A stretch of DNA of 32,018 nucleotides from NCBI GenBank assembly GCA_005808505.1, contig SYLX01000121.1, forward strand, positions 1 to 32,018. The letters are read 5' to 3'. This DNA is from Bdellovibrionales bacterium (GTDB lineage Bacteria; Bdellovibrionota; Bdellovibrionia; Bdellovibrionales; JAMPXM01). The notes beneath the pieces were generated by a model. It had not been told where the DNA came from. It searched no databases and saw only the letters and a list, made by a program, of their open reading frames with translations. The translations under genes were made by a program, and so were the position numbers. This document shows positions 31,965 through 32,018 of this stretch, in pieces. Every line of letters starts with the position of its first letter. Within the stretch, counting starts at the first letter, position 1.

Positions 31965-32018
31965 TTACGGGAAGTAATCGCCTAGGTACAAAACGCCCTC
32001 GGGATCGCCAGCTCTAAC
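31965..32018 (-). CDS. C-terminal fragment of a gene leaving the window
   Basis: On the minus strand a frame enters from the right edge and reads VRAGDPEGVLYLGDYFP before TAA at 31965-31967. The composition is protein-like, but 17 codons are too few for identification. It lies about 90 bases upstream of DoxX and reads the same way. Confidence 0.45.
   Translation of the reverse strand, partial: VRAGDPEGVLYLGDYFP

Overview
The window (about 32 kb, roughly 50% GC by eye) is a stretch of Gram-negative bacterial chromosome. It combines core genes with many lineage-specific secreted, outer-membrane and lipoprotein genes. LptE, signal-peptide beta-barrels, lipoboxes, and single-copy purA, rpsT, murJ, holA and mazG establish a diderm. 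The style (many short secreted proteins without recognisable families, PilZ protein, large 7TM-HD phosphodiesterase, GTG/TTG starts) suggests Bdellovibrionota/Oligoflexia or a related deltaproteobacterial-type lineage. That assignment is inference, because no rRNA is present.

Layout. 1-11.6 kb is accessory: a 5'-truncated FAD-dependent aromatic-type monooxygenase overlapping a tandem NTF2/SnoaL-like protein; a small outer-membrane barrel; two proteins of unknown function; an FGE-fold protein; a lipoprotein frame broken by a stop codon; a nitroreductase; a Cys-rich copper-binding four-helix-bundle protein; a soluble coiled-coil histidine kinase; an ankyrin-repeat protein with no obvious start; a voltage-sensor-like membrane protein fused to a DUF3592-like domain; a secreted protein; and an SRPBCC-fold protein. 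11.9-12.2 kb is a tRNA-Lys/tRNA-Glu operon on the minus strand with promoter and terminator. 12.4-16.1 kb is a minus-strand metabolic block: a class V aminotransferase and a phosphoglycerate-dehydrogenase-like gene (likely serine metabolism), then purA. 16.2-21 kb is mostly plus-strand housekeeping: lptE-holA, a small lipoprotein, a PilZ protein, rpsT (minus) and murJ. 21-27.7 kb carries envelope and secreted proteins: a periplasmic beta-propeller, a 1125-residue exported protein, a DUF2007-like membrane protein and a larger outer-membrane barrel. 27.7-32 kb has mazG, the 7TM-HD phosphodiesterase, DoxX and the tail of one more minus-strand gene.

Most notable. (1) A pore-less voltage-sensor domain (S4 with four Arg at three-residue spacing) is joined to a DUF3592-like extracytoplasmic domain. 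(2) A perfect 50-bp direct repeat of the 3' end of the nitroreductase gene brackets a 2.1-kb segment holding the copper protein and the kinase; the downstream gene lacks a proper start, so this looks like a small insertion or rearrangement. (3) A lipoprotein frame is interrupted by one TAA inside its signal peptide. (4) A perfect 15-bp inverted repeat lies inside the lptE coding sequence. No CRISPR array, integrase, transposase or recognisable defence system is visible.
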